A stretch of DNA of 64,000 bases from an uncultured Dysosmobacter sp. (GTDB lineage Bacteria; Bacillota; Clostridia; Oscillospirales; Oscillospiraceae), in NCBI GenBank assembly GCA_934636905.1, contig CAKUBJ010000004.1, positions 1-64,000 of the forward strand, in the 5' to 3' direction. The translations under genes were made by a program, and so were the position numbers. Shown here piece after piece: positions 42,214 to 51,269 of the stretch. The number at the start of each line of letters is the position of its first letter. The first letter of the stretch is position 1. A model generated the notes under the pieces. That model saw only the letters and a list, made by a program, of their open reading frames with translations, had not been told where the DNA came from and ran no database searches.

Positions 42214-42357
42214 GGTTTCTCCCATCTGACCAATCGGCGCCGCCGGAAGGGGGCACCGAAGTAATGCGTCTGCGTGACGGTTATTATTTTTTATTTTAAT
42301 GCATTGCAGTAGAAAAGTCAAGCGTGGACACGCCGATTGCTTTACACGATTCTATCT

Positions 42358-42386
42358 TTACTTTCCGCCGCTTTTTGTTTTATAAT
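42358..42386 (+). promoter_or_regulatory. Possible promoter of the two-component genes
   Basis: TATAAT at 42381-42386 with a weak -35 (TTACTT). A second TATAAT at 42411-42416 follows a small hairpin (AGGGCAG/CTGCCCT, 42393-42412). Either could be used. Confidence 0.4.
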
Positions 42387-42449
42387 TGGTGAGGGCAGGC
42401 ATGACTGCCCTATAATATAAAGGTAAAAACGGAAATGAGGTGGACAGCG

Positions 42450-43943
42450 GTGATCTCATTGTTCTGTGTGGAGGATGAACGGATTCCCCGGGAGAGCATC
42501 CGGAAAAACGTGCCCTGGGCAGAGAACGGAATCGAATATGCAGGCGACGCGCCGGACGGCGAAATGGCACTGCCCCAGATTCTGGAGAAAAAGCCGGACA
42601 TTGTCATTACGGATATCAAAATGCCCTTTATGGACGGCCTGGAACTGACCCGCATCCTGCGGGAGAAGCTGCCGGGAACCCATGTGATCCTGCTCAGCGG
42701 CTATGATGAGTTTGACTATGCCCGGCAGGCCATTTCCATGGGTGTCAGCGATTATCTTCTCAAGCCGGTGTCGGCGGCGAATCTGCTGGCGGCGGTGGGC
42801 AGGGTGCGGGACGCCATTGAGCGTGCCCGGGGCGCCCGTTCCCATCCGGAGCAGGCCATGGCGCGGCGGGAGGTGTTTTTCAGCAGCCTGTACAGCGGCT
42901 TCCTCTCCTCGGCCTCCCAGATTCTGGAACGGGCGGCGGCGCTGTCCATCCCGCTGGAGGCGCAGGTCTATCAGGTGGTGGTGGCCAGTCTGGATCCGCC
43001 AGTGACGGAGCATCCGGAGCGCTGGAAATCCCTGCTGTATCAGGCGCCGGAAACGCTGGCCTCCGGCTTCAGCGGGGAGCGGGTGGTCTACCTGCTGCAG
43101 GGGGCGGATCGGACGGCACTGGACGCGGCGGAAGCCCAGCTTGCCCGGTGGGCGGAGGACTTCGGCAGGCAGTACGGCGTCGCCCTGACACTGGTAAAGG
43201 GCGGCGTGGTGCAGCGGCTGGGAGAACTGAGCAAGTCCTATCAGACTGCCAGCCTCCGCCGGGAAAACCGCCGGAACGGCTCCGAGGAGCAGCTGATTGA
43301 GGCCAAGCCCTTTGACCGGGAGGAACTGCTGGAATTTCTCCGCATCGGTCGGGGGGAAAACGCCCGGACCTTCTGGGAGAATTATCGCCCTGCCATTGAA
43401 AGAACCTTCTCTTCCTACATATACCGCTGCTATCTGCTGACGGAACTGATTTTCACCATCCGCCAGTTTGTGGACGAAATCCACGCACCGACCCCTGCGG
43501 CGCTGACGGACGGCGGGCTGCTGGAGCGGTGGAGCACGGCGGACTGCACGGCGGAGGACTTCATCGATTTCGGCAGCCGCCTCTGTGAGGAGGTCATGGC
43601 GGATCGCGGCGGTGCATATGTCTCCGCGGTGGACGCCGCCCGCCGGTATGTGGATGACCACTACGCCGACAGCAGCCTCTCTCTCAGCACCGCCGCCAAG
43701 GCGGTGGGGGTCAGCCCCAACCATTTGAGCACCGTGTTCAAGGAGAAGCAGGGCATCGGCTTCAGCGATTATGTAACGGATATGCGGATCCGGCAGGCCA
43801 AGCGGCTGCTGACCACCACGGATCTGCGCACCTCGGAAATCGGGGAGCGGGTGGGGTATCAGAATCCCAACTACTTCGGGATGCTGTTCAAGAAAGTCAC
43901 CGGGGTTTCCCCCAACCGCTACCGGGGGGAGCATTCCTCATGA
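42450..43943 (+). CDS. YesN/AraC-type response regulator
   Basis: A 497-residue regulator: receiver domain (VEDERIPRESI; phospho-Asp in IVITDIKMPFMDG; Lys in LLKPVSAANLL), a long middle domain of about 250 residues, and a C-terminal AraC DNA-binding domain with HLSTVFKEKQGIGFSDYV and GYQNPNYFGMLFKKVTG. It probably activates the sugar ABC genes downstream. Start GTG at 42450 lies 6 bases after GAGGTGG, giving ISLFCVEDE. The stop overlaps the kinase ATG (ATGA). Confidence 0.92.
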   Translation: MISLFCVEDERIPRESIRKNVPWAENGIEYAGDAPDGEMALPQILEKKPDIVITDIKMPFMDGLELTRILREKLPGTHVILLSGYDEFDYARQAISMGVSDYLLKPVSAANLLAAVGRVRDAIERARGARSHPEQAMARREVFFSSLYSGFLSSASQILERAAALSIPLEAQVYQVVVASLDPPVTEHPERWKSLLYQAPETLASGFSGERVVYLLQGADRTALDAAEAQLARWAEDFGRQYGVALTLVKGGVVQRLGELSKSYQTASLRRENRRNGSEEQLIEAKPFDREELLEFLRIGRGENARTFWENYRPAIERTFSSYIYRCYLLTELIFTIRQFVDEIHAPTPAALTDGGLLERWSTADCTAEDFIDFGSRLCEEVMADRGGAYVSAVDAARRYVDDHYADSSLSLSTAAKAVGVSPNHLSTVFKEKQGIGFSDYVTDMRIRQAKRLLTTTDLRTSEIGERVGYQNPNYFGMLFKKVTGVSPNRYRGEHSS

Positions 43944-45388
43944 GGTGGATGAAGCGGGCGGAGGCAGCCTTTGGCCGCAAGAGCATCCGCCAGAAAAACC
44001 AGTTCGGCTTCTTTGTCATGATGGCGGGGCTGGCAGTGGTGATGCTGGTGGCGCTGCTGGTGGTTCGCATGACCACAGATACCTACCGCAGTCTCTCCGG
44101 CCGGGTGGCGGACGCGGAGCGGATTTACGCCATCGCCCAGGAGCAGGTGGGCACCTCGGCCTACTATCTGGTGGCGGGACGGACAAGCGTGGAAACCAGC
44201 GCCCTGCCGGAAGAACTGACGGAAATCAGCAGTACGGTGATGCGGCTGGCCGGAGAAGTGAGCGGTGAGCGCGGTACCCAGCTGAAGATCATCCAGCGCA
44301 CCATGGGCACCCTGAAGCGGTATGCCGGGCGGCTGGTGGAGCAGGTGGAGGCCAACGAGCCGGTAGAGGCGCAGAACGACACGCTGGATCAGATCCGGGA
44401 CGTGTCCGCCCTGACTGCGGAGCAGATTACCCGGTATATCTATCTGGAACTGGATTACATGGCCCGGCAGGAGCAGGCTCTCCGGACGTGGACATACACC
44501 CTGATGGCGGTGTCCGCCGCCATCATCGCCGGGGTGCTGCTGGTGATGATTCTGGTGCAGTACGCCATTGACCGCAGCATCAGTGTCCCCATCAACGCGC
44601 TGGCGGAGAATCTGCGGCGGCTGTCCGAGGGGGATTTCAGCGCCCGCAGCAAAAATCAGGGAGCCAATGAAATCGACGTGCTGAGCGACAGCTTCAACCG
44701 CATGGTGCGGAAGCTGGAGGTGCTGATGGAGCAGCTGCAGGAGAATACCCGCACCCGGGAGCAGCTGGAACTGCGGCTTCTGCAGGAGCAGATTAACCCT
44801 CATTTCCTCTACAACACGCTGGAACTGATTGTCTGGCTGGCGGAATCCGGCGACAAGGAAACGGTGATTCATGTGGTGCAGTCCCTGTCCAATTTCTTCC
44901 GGGTGGTGCTGAGTCAGGGACGGGCGGTGGTTTCCGTGGCGGAGGAACTGGCCTGCATCAAAAGCTACCTGTACATCCAGCAAATCCGCTATTCCGACAT
45001 CCTGCGCTATGAGGTGGATGCCGATGAGGACACGCTGAATCTCTCCATCCTGAAGCTGACGCTTCAGCCGCTGGTGGAGAACGCCCTGTATCACGGCATC
45101 AAGACCCGCCGGGGCGGGGGCGTCATCCGGGTATCCGTCTGCCGGGAGGGGGAGAGCCTCCGGCTGACGGTGGCGGACAACGGCAGCGGCATGGAGCCGG
45201 AGCAGCTGGAACGCCTGCGGACGGCCGTCTCCGGCGGCAAGACCAATGCCACAGGCTTCGGGTTGATGAACGTCCAGAAGCGGGTGCAGCTGGAATACGG
45301 CGCCGTCTACGGACTGGAAATCGACTCTGCCCCGGGGCAGGGAACCACCGTGACGCTGCATCTTCCCGCCCGGCCGTATGGGGCGTAA
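43940..45388 (+). CDS. YesM-type sensor histidine kinase
   Basis: A 482-residue kinase with two membrane segments (about 25-45 and 178-205) enclosing an outer domain of about 130 residues, then HAMP (ALAENLRRLSEGDFSARSKN), coiled coil, His_kinase domain with INPHFLYNTLELI, and HATPase with NALYHGIK, DNGSGMEPEQL and GFGLMNVQKRVQLEYG. It pairs with the YesN-type regulator that overlaps its start and likely senses the sugar or its binding protein. Confidence 0.93.
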   Translation: MRWMKRAEAAFGRKSIRQKNQFGFFVMMAGLAVVMLVALLVVRMTTDTYRSLSGRVADAERIYAIAQEQVGTSAYYLVAGRTSVETSALPEELTEISSTVMRLAGEVSGERGTQLKIIQRTMGTLKRYAGRLVEQVEANEPVEAQNDTLDQIRDVSALTAEQITRYIYLELDYMARQEQALRTWTYTLMAVSAAIIAGVLLVMILVQYAIDRSISVPINALAENLRRLSEGDFSARSKNQGANEIDVLSDSFNRMVRKLEVLMEQLQENTRTREQLELRLLQEQINPHFLYNTLELIVWLAESGDKETVIHVVQSLSNFFRVVLSQGRAVVSVAEELACIKSYLYIQQIRYSDILRYEVDADEDTLNLSILKLTLQPLVENALYHGIKTRRGGGVIRVSVCREGESLRLTVADNGSGMEPEQLERLRTAVSGGKTNATGFGLMNVQKRVQLEYGAVYGLEIDSAPGQGTTVTLHLPARPYGA

Positions 45389-45474
45389 AAAAAGTGGAGT
45401 CCGGCGTAAAAAAACTGAAATTTTCGGGAACCCTCTGAAAAAGCCGTTATAAAAAGCCGAAAAAAACTGAAAAA
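45382..45474 (+). promoter_or_regulatory. Three A-tract repeats upstream of ytfQ, candidate activator sites
   Basis: GGCGTAAAAAAA occurs at 45382-45393 and 45403-45414 (21 bases apart), and a related GCCGAAAAAAACTGAAA at 45456-45472 lies 52 bases after the matching point in the second copy. Spacings equal about two and five helical turns. The first overlaps the kinase stop codon. Confidence 0.5.
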
Positions 45475-45478
45475 ACGG

Positions 45479-45506
45479 AGTGCGCATCCGGTTTCGGGTG
45501 CGCACT
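45479..45506 (+). terminator. Hairpin between the kinase gene and ytfQ
   Basis: AGTGCGCATCC pairs with GGGTGCGCACT around GGTTTC, followed by TCCTTTGTT. It may end the two-component transcript; because it overlaps the -35 area of the next promoter it could also be a protein-binding palindrome. Confidence 0.6.
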
Positions 45507-45514
45507 TCCTTTGT

Positions 45515-45520
45515 TATAAT
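45515..45520 (+). promoter_or_regulatory. -10 box of the ytfQ promoter
   Basis: TATAAT at 45515-45520; the -35 position shows no TTGACA-like sequence, which fits a promoter needing an activator. Confidence 0.5.
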
Positions 45521-45584
45521 CATAACACAATCCAGAACGCCGCTGAAGACAGCGGCGGGATAATCAAAAGAAAAGAGGATACAG

Positions 45585-46631
45585 ATGATGAAGAAGAATC
45601 GCATTTTCGCCGCTCTGCTTGCCCTTGTGATGACCCTGTCTCTGGCTGCCTGCGGCGGCGGCAGCGCCGCTGACAACAGCGGCACCACCACCTCCGATGG
45701 GGAAGGCGAAAAGAAGGAGGCCTCCGATATTATCGTGGGCTTCGCGCAGGTTGGCTCCGAAAGCGAGTGGCGCACCGCCAACACCGACAACATCAAGAAG
45801 GCCGCCGAGGACGCCGGCATTACCCTGCAGTTCTCCGACGCCCAGCAGAAGCAGGAGAACCAGATCAAGGCCATCCGCTCCTTCATTGCCTCCGACGTGG
45901 ATGTCATCGCTTTCTGCCCCATCGTGCAGACCGGCTGGGACACCGTGCTTCAGGAAGCCAAGGACGCCGGCATCCCCGTGGTGCTGGTAGACCGCGGCGT
46001 TACCGCCGACCCCTCCCTGTATGTGACCCACATCTGCGCCGATGCCCTGAAGGAGGGCGCCAGCGCCTTTGAGTGGATTGACGGCTATGTCCACGATCAG
46101 GGCAAGACGCCCCGGGGCGGCAGCGACCAGTTCCAGATTGCCATTCTGGAAGGCACGGTAGGCTCCTCCGTGGCTGCCGACCGTCTCACCGGCTTCACCG
46201 ATGCCATTGCCGCTTCCCCCAACGCCGCTGAGTACAACGTGGTGGCTTCCCAGACCGGCGAGTACACCCGCGCCAAGGGCAAGGAGGTCATGGAGTCCTT
46301 CCTGAAGTCCGACGGCGACAAGATCGACATCCTGTTTGCCTGCAACGACGATATGGCTCTGGGCGCCATTCAGGCCATTGAGGCTGCCGGCCTCAAGCCC
46401 GGTGAGGACATCGTCATTGTCTCCATCGACGCCGCCAAGGGCGCGTTCAACGCCATGATTGAGGGCAAAATGAACTGCGCCGTGGAGCACACCCCCAACT
46501 ACGGCGACCTGCTGATGGAAACTGCCGTGAAGATTGTCAACGGTGAGGAGGTTCCCGCCGAGATCGAGGTTCAGGAGGGCATTTTCCCCGCTGACACCGC
46601 CGCTGAGGAACTGCCCAACCGTACCTACTAA
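45585..46631 (+). CDS. ytfQ: Galactofuranose-type ABC transporter substrate-binding lipoprotein
   Basis: Captures sugar outside the cell. The 348-residue protein starts with a lipoprotein signal (lipobox SLAAC, Cys23), followed by VGFAQVGSESEWRTANTDN, FSDAQQKQENQIKAIRSFI and VDVIAFCPIVQTGWD, the hallmark of the YtfQ group; FACNDDMALGAIQAIEAAG near 250. Three further genes in the E. coli ytfQRT-yjfF order follow. GAAAAGAGGATACAG precedes the ATG. The exact sugar (galactofuranose in E. coli) is inference. Confidence 0.92.
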   Translation: MMKKNRIFAALLALVMTLSLAACGGGSAADNSGTTTSDGEGEKKEASDIIVGFAQVGSESEWRTANTDNIKKAAEDAGITLQFSDAQQKQENQIKAIRSFIASDVDVIAFCPIVQTGWDTVLQEAKDAGIPVVLVDRGVTADPSLYVTHICADALKEGASAFEWIDGYVHDQGKTPRGGSDQFQIAILEGTVGSSVAADRLTGFTDAIAASPNAAEYNVVASQTGEYTRAKGKEVMESFLKSDGDKIDILFACNDDMALGAIQAIEAAGLKPGEDIVIVSIDAAKGAFNAMIEGKMNCAVEHTPNYGDLLMETAVKIVNGEEVPAEIEVQEGIFPADTAAEELPNRTY

Positions 46632-46661
46632 TCAGAACCATCTGTAAGTGATCCTTCCCAG

Positions 46662-46705
46662 TCCCGCGGCGGAGGACGGGCCTTCCGTCCGCCTCCGCCG
46701 CGGGA
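46662..46705 (+). promoter_or_regulatory. Intercistronic hairpin 1 after ytfQ
   Basis: TCCCGCGGCGGAGG pairs with CCTCCGCCGCGGGA. No T-run follows at once, so it probably protects the ytfQ mRNA 3' end or dampens read-through. Confidence 0.65.
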
Positions 46706-46721
46706 TACCTCTTCCATCCGC

Positions 46722-46762
46722 TGATAAGAGCCGACCTGCTCCGGGCCGATCCGCTCTTATCA
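46722..46762 (+). promoter_or_regulatory. Intercistronic hairpin 2 ahead of ytfR
   Basis: TGATAAGAGC pairs perfectly with GCTCTTATCA around a 21-base GC-rich loop. Confidence 0.55.
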
Positions 46763-46815
46763 ACGGACGGTTCCCCGGCGGCGGGGACAATGTCAAAGAT
46801 AAGAAAGGGATGATA

Positions 46816-48324
46816 ATGATGGCAGAGCAGGCATTGCTGGAAATGCGGGGCATCTGCAAATACTTCCCCGGTGTCCGGGCACTGGAAAACGTGGACTTTA
46901 CCCTCCGCGCCGGTGAGATTCATGCGCTGGTTGGCGAAAATGGCGCCGGAAAATCCACACTGATTAAGGTGCTCACCGGCGTGCACCCCAAGGACGGCGG
47001 TGAAATCCGCATGGAGGGGCAGCCCATTGCCCCCACCAGCCCGCTGGATGCCCAGAAGCACTTTATTTCCACCGTGTATCAGGAGGTAAACCTCTGCCCC
47101 AACCTGACAGTGGCAGAGAACATTTTCATCGGCCGGGAGCCGAAGAAGCACGGCATGATCGACTGGAAGAGCGTCAACCGGCGCTCCGCCGAGCTGCTGA
47201 AGCGGCTGAATCTGGGCAATGTGGACGTGACCCGCACGCTGGACAGCTACTCCGTGGCGGTGCAGCAGATGATTGCCATTGCCAGGGCGGTGGACGTGCA
47301 GGCCAAGGTCCTGATTCTGGACGAGCCTACCTCCTCACTGGATGAGAACGAAACCCAGCGGCTGTTTGCGGTGGTACGGGATCTGAAGAAGCAGGGACTG
47401 GGCATCATCTTCGTCTCCCACTTTCTCGATCAGATCTACGACCTGTGCGACCGGGTCACCGTTCTGCGCAACGGCGAACTGGTAGGGGAGTATGAGTTGG
47501 AAAGCCTGCCCCGGGTGGAGCTGATTTCCAAAATGATCGGCAAGGAACTGGGGGACATCCAGAACATGGAGAAGAACGTCAGCGCTGCCGGCGACGAGGT
47601 TCTGATTCAGGCGGAGGGGCTGACAGCTTTCGGACGCATCAGCGACTTCAACCTCCAGATCCATAAGGGCGAGGTTATCGGCTTTGCCGGCCTCCTTGGC
47701 TCCGGCCGCACGGAAACCGCCGAGCTGCTGTTCGGCGTGGCCAAGCCGGAAAAGGGAACGCTGAAAATGAACGGGCAGCCGGTGCACTTCTCCTCTCCCT
47801 TTGACGCCATGCAGCACAAGGTGGCCTTCTGCCCCGAAGACCGGAAGGTGCAGGGCATCATCGGTGACCTGTCCGTCCGGGAGAATATCATCATCGGCCT
47901 TCAGGCCAAGAAGGGCATCTGGAGCCACATCCCCATGAAGGAGCAGCAGCGGATTGCCGACGAATACATCAAGCTGCTGCAAATCAAGGTGTCCTCTCCG
48001 GAGCAGCTGATTAAGAACCTCTCCGGCGGCAACCAGCAGAAGGCCATCATTGCCCGCTGGCTGGTGACCCAGCCGGATCTGCTGATTCTGGATGAGCCCA
48101 CCCGGGGCATTGACATCGGCACCAAGACCGAAATCCAGAAAATGGTGATTCAGCTGGCCCGGGAGAAGCATATGTCCATTGTGTTCATCTCCAGCGAGAT
48201 CGACGAAATGACCCGCACCTGCACCCGGCTGGCGGTGCTGCGGGATCGCCGGAAGGTTGCGGAACTTACCGGGGACGACATCAATTCCGACCGCGTGATG
48301 GCGGCCATCGCAGGAGGCAACTGA
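46816..48324 (+). CDS. ytfR: Sugar ABC transporter ATP-binding protein (tandem domain)
   Basis: A 502-residue ATPase with two nucleotide-binding domains. First half: GENGAGKSTLIKVL (Walker A), VLILDEPTSSLDENE (Walker B); second half: degenerate A-site GLLGSGRTETAELLFG, LSGGNQQKAIIARWL signature and LLILDEPTRGIDIG. This tandem layout is typical of RbsA/MglA/YtfR. The ATG at 46816 is 7 bases after AGAAAGG; nearby ATGs at 46810 and 46819 are possible. It follows ytfQ by about 180 bases containing two hairpins. Confidence 0.94.
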   Translation: MMAEQALLEMRGICKYFPGVRALENVDFTLRAGEIHALVGENGAGKSTLIKVLTGVHPKDGGEIRMEGQPIAPTSPLDAQKHFISTVYQEVNLCPNLTVAENIFIGREPKKHGMIDWKSVNRRSAELLKRLNLGNVDVTRTLDSYSVAVQQMIAIARAVDVQAKVLILDEPTSSLDENETQRLFAVVRDLKKQGLGIIFVSHFLDQIYDLCDRVTVLRNGELVGEYELESLPRVELISKMIGKELGDIQNMEKNVSAAGDEVLIQAEGLTAFGRISDFNLQIHKGEVIGFAGLLGSGRTETAELLFGVAKPEKGTLKMNGQPVHFSSPFDAMQHKVAFCPEDRKVQGIIGDLSVRENIIIGLQAKKGIWSHIPMKEQQRIADEYIKLLQIKVSSPEQLIKNLSGGNQQKAIIARWLVTQPDLLILDEPTRGIDIGTKTEIQKMVIQLAREKHMSIVFISSEIDEMTRTCTRLAVLRDRRKVAELTGDDINSDRVMAAIAGGN

Positions 48325-48325
48325 T

Positions 48326-49357
48326 ATGGAAAAACTGAAAAAAGTCACCTCCCATCACCTGTTCCTGCCTGTGTTTGCGCTGGCACTGCTGCTGCTGTTC
48401 AACGCCTTTGCCACGCCGGGCTTCTTCTCCATTGAGATTCAGAACGGGCAGCTTTTCGGGCGGGTCATCGACATTCTGAACCGCGCATCCATCCTCATCG
48501 TGTTGGCTCTGGGCATGACCTTCGTCATTGCCACCGGCGGCATCGATATTTCCCAGGGCTCCGTTATCGCCATCTCCGGCGCCGTGTGCTGCTCCCTCAT
48601 CGGCGGCGCAGCGGACGGCACCGCCCAGATGCCTCTGCTGCCGGCCTGCCTCATTGCCGTGGCGGTCTGTGCGGCCTGCGGCGTGTGGAACGGCTTCCTG
48701 GTGTCCAAGCTGAACATCCAGCCCATGGTGGCCACCCTGATTCTGATGACTGCCGGGCGGGGCATCGCCATGCTCATCACCAAGGGGCAGAACGTCACCG
48801 TGTACTATAAGCCCTTCACCTACATCGGCAACACCATTCCCGGCAGCCCCCTGCCCACCACCATCTATATTGCGGCGGCCATGGTGGCGCTGGTGGTGTT
48901 CATCCAGAAAAAGACCTCCGTGGGGCTGTTTGTCCAGTCCGTGGGCATCAACGCCGAGGCCTCCCGCCGCACGGGACTGAAGGTAACCGGCATCATCTTC
49001 ATGATGTACATTTTCTCCGGCGTCTGCGCCGGCATCGCGGGACTGATGGAGTCCTCCATGATTGCTGCGGCGGATCCCAACAACGCCGGACTGAACATGG
49101 AGATGGATGCCATTCTGGCGGTGGCGCTGGGCGGCACCCTGCTCTCCGGCGGCAAGTTCTATATCAGCGGCTCCATCATCGGCGCCATTACCATCCAGAC
49201 CCTGACTACCACGCTGTACGCGCTGGGTGTTTCCTCCGAGCAGCTGCCGGTATGCAAGGCCGTGGTGGTGATCCTGATCTGCCTGATTCAGTCCGAGAAA
49301 TTCAAGAAGATGGTAGAGCGCAGAAGTCTGAAGAAAAAGGCGGTGGAACAGGCATGA
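48326..49357 (+). CDS. ytfT: Sugar ABC transporter permease 1
   Basis: A 343-residue RbsC-type permease with about 10 membrane segments. VLALGMTFVIATGGIDISQGSVIAISG is the typical family loop (GGIDIS), and MAVALGGTLLSGGKFYISGSIIGA-type sequence near residue 265 closes the channel half. Starts one base after the ytfR stop with AGGAGGCAACTGAT ahead. Forms a heterodimer with the next permease. Confidence 0.93.
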   Translation: MEKLKKVTSHHLFLPVFALALLLLFNAFATPGFFSIEIQNGQLFGRVIDILNRASILIVLALGMTFVIATGGIDISQGSVIAISGAVCCSLIGGAADGTAQMPLLPACLIAVAVCAACGVWNGFLVSKLNIQPMVATLILMTAGRGIAMLITKGQNVTVYYKPFTYIGNTIPGSPLPTTIYIAAAMVALVVFIQKKTSVGLFVQSVGINAEASRRTGLKVTGIIFMMYIFSGVCAGIAGLMESSMIAAADPNNAGLNMEMDAILAVALGGTLLSGGKFYISGSIIGAITIQTLTTTLYALGVSSEQLPVCKAVVVILICLIQSEKFKKMVERRSLKKKAVEQA

Positions 49358-50355
49358 AACAGACAAAATCATGGAAGGAACGCATCGTCGGTTCCCGTTA
49401 CTTCTCCTTTGGCATTACGGTGCTGCTGTTTGTGGTGCTGTACGCCATAGGCATGATGAATTACCGGGGCTTCCTGAAGCCCCAGGTGTTCTGCAACCTG
49501 TTTATTGACAACGCGGCGCTGATTGTGGCCACCGTAGGCATCACCTTCGTCCTGCTCATCGGCGGGATTGACATCTCCATCGGCTCCGTAGTGGCGCTGA
49601 CCTGCATGACCTCGGCACAGCTGCTGGCCAAAACCAGTCTGGGCGCCCTTCCCGTAACGCTGCTGGTGCTGCTCATCGGCGTGGTGTTCGGTTTCGTGCA
49701 GGGATGGCTGATTACCGAATTTGATATGCAGCCCTTCATCGTCACGCTGGGCGGACAGTTCTTTGCCCGGGGCCTGACGGCCATCATCTCCCGGGAAACC
49801 ATCGACATTACGGATCCCACCTACACCGCCATTGCTTCCGCCCGGATTTATCTGGCACCCAAGGCCTTTATCTCCGTAGGCGTGGTAATTGCGCTGGTGA
49901 CGCTGGTTATCGGCACGCTGGTTCTGAAATACACCCGCTTCGGCCGCAATATCTACGCCCTGGGCGGCAGTGAGTCCTCCGCACAGCTGATGGGGCTGCC
50001 TACCAAGCGCACCAAAATCGCCACCTATATGGTCAGCGGCTTCTGCTCCGCGCTGGCAGGCGTGGTCTACTCCCTTATCATGCTCTCCGGCTATCCCCTC
50101 CACGCGGTGGGTATGGAGATGGACGCCATTGCCTCCTCCGTTATCGGCGGCACGCTGATGAGCGGCGGCGTGGCATTCCTGCCCGGTACGCTGTTCGGTG
50201 TGATGATTCAGGGCATTATCCAGACTTTCATCACCTTCCAGGGAACCCTTTCCGCCTGGTGGACCCGCATCATCATCGCACTGCTGCTGTGCGTATTCAT
50301 CGTCATGCAGGCGGTGATCGACCGCAGCCGTCACCGCATCAACGCGGCGGACTGA
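49354..50355 (+). CDS. yjfF: Sugar ABC transporter permease 2
   Basis: A 333-residue RbsC-type permease with VGITFVLLIGGIDISIGSVVALTCM near residue 60 and SVIGGTLMSGGVAFLPGTLFGVMIQG near 265. The ATG overlaps the upstream TGA (ATGA). This completes the ytfQ-ytfR-ytfT-yjfF set in the E. coli order. The gene ends 22 bases inside the 3' end of the convergent DUF6179 gene. Confidence 0.92.
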   Translation: MKQTKSWKERIVGSRYFSFGITVLLFVVLYAIGMMNYRGFLKPQVFCNLFIDNAALIVATVGITFVLLIGGIDISIGSVVALTCMTSAQLLAKTSLGALPVTLLVLLIGVVFGFVQGWLITEFDMQPFIVTLGGQFFARGLTAIISRETIDITDPTYTAIASARIYLAPKAFISVGVVIALVTLVIGTLVLKYTRFGRNIYALGGSESSAQLMGLPTKRTKIATYMVSGFCSALAGVVYSLIMLSGYPLHAVGMEMDAIASSVIGGTLMSGGVAFLPGTLFGVMIQGIIQTFITFQGTLSAWWTRIIIALLLCVFIVMQAVIDRSRHRINAAD

Positions 50356-51269
50356 AAGCAGCGGCTTTCAATACGGCTTTCGGCCTGCGGCCCGGGAGAG
50401 ATGCATGGAAAGACCCCTGCAAGGGTTCTGTGCTCCAGCGCCGCGTGCAGCCGGGGGCACAGGGATTCCGCAGTCCTCTCCAGATAACGCTTCAGCGAAG
50501 CGGAACGGATGTCCAGCGCATGGCAAAGCGCCTGGGCTCCGTCTGCAAGTTCCGCTGCCAGTTGGGCGCCTGTCAGATTTGACAGGCGCCTTTCCAGCTT
50601 TTCCGGCAGGGGCATCGTCATGGACAGGGAGGACGCGTCCTCCCCCAGAAGCGCCAGACCCAGTGCGCTGACTGCCGCTGGCTCATAGAGGTTTATCAGC
50701 AGTTCCCGGTAATCCGGGCAGCTTTCCGCAAGGACGCGCCGCACCGAAACGGCATCAAGCCGCCGCAGGAAGTCCTGCTCCAGACACAGCCGCCGGAGCC
50801 ATTCGTTTACATAATCCACGCCCCGCAGGGTTTCCGGCACCGGCTGGGACAGCTGATAGTCAATGTCACAGGGAATTTCCTGCGCAAAAAACCGAACATC
50901 GTACCGGGACGGGAAAAATTTCAGGCTGTTCAGGGTGTCGGAAAGGGAGCGGTTCTCCACCTCCGGCCGGGTGTCCCACGCCGTCAGCCAGAGGCGGCGG
51001 GACAGCACCGTTTTCTGAGCCAGCCGCCGCTGTCCCTGCCGGAAGCGCTCCGGAAGGTCACTTGAGAGCAGGAGGGCAGGCCGGCCATCCGCCCCCAGCG
51101 TCAGCAGAATGGACTCTGCCAGCGCGGCGGCGGTTTCTTCCGGCAGGGAGGTGCTCTCCGGCGCATAGAGCCGCGCCTGCTGCCGCAGCAGTGGCCAGAG
51201 GGCCTCCTGCGCCCGCAGGGCGTCCACGGGAGAGAGGGAGGAGAACGGCAGGGACAGGCTGCGGCTCAT
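50331..51269 (-). CDS. DUF6179-type protein
   Basis: A 312-residue soluble protein beginning MSRSLSLPFSSLSPVDALRAQE, with RYDVRFFAQEIPCDIDYQLSQPVP and GVDYVNEWLRRLCLEQDFLRRL typical, as far as I recall, of DUF6179 proteins of Clostridia, which are usually paired with DUF6323. Function unknown. The two genes overlap by four bases (ATGA). It overlaps the yjfF 3' end on the other strand by 25 bases. Confidence 0.65.
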   Translation of the reverse strand: MSRSLSLPFSSLSPVDALRAQEALWPLLRQQARLYAPESTSLPEETAAALAESILLTLGADGRPALLLSSDLPERFRQGQRRLAQKTVLSRRLWLTAWDTRPEVENRSLSDTLNSLKFFPSRYDVRFFAQEIPCDIDYQLSQPVPETLRGVDYVNEWLRRLCLEQDFLRRLDAVSVRRVLAESCPDYRELLINLYEPAAVSALGLALLGEDASSLSMTMPLPEKLERRLSNLTGAQLAAELADGAQALCHALDIRSASLKRYLERTAESLCPRLHAALEHRTLAGVFPCISPGPQAESRIESRCFQSAALMR

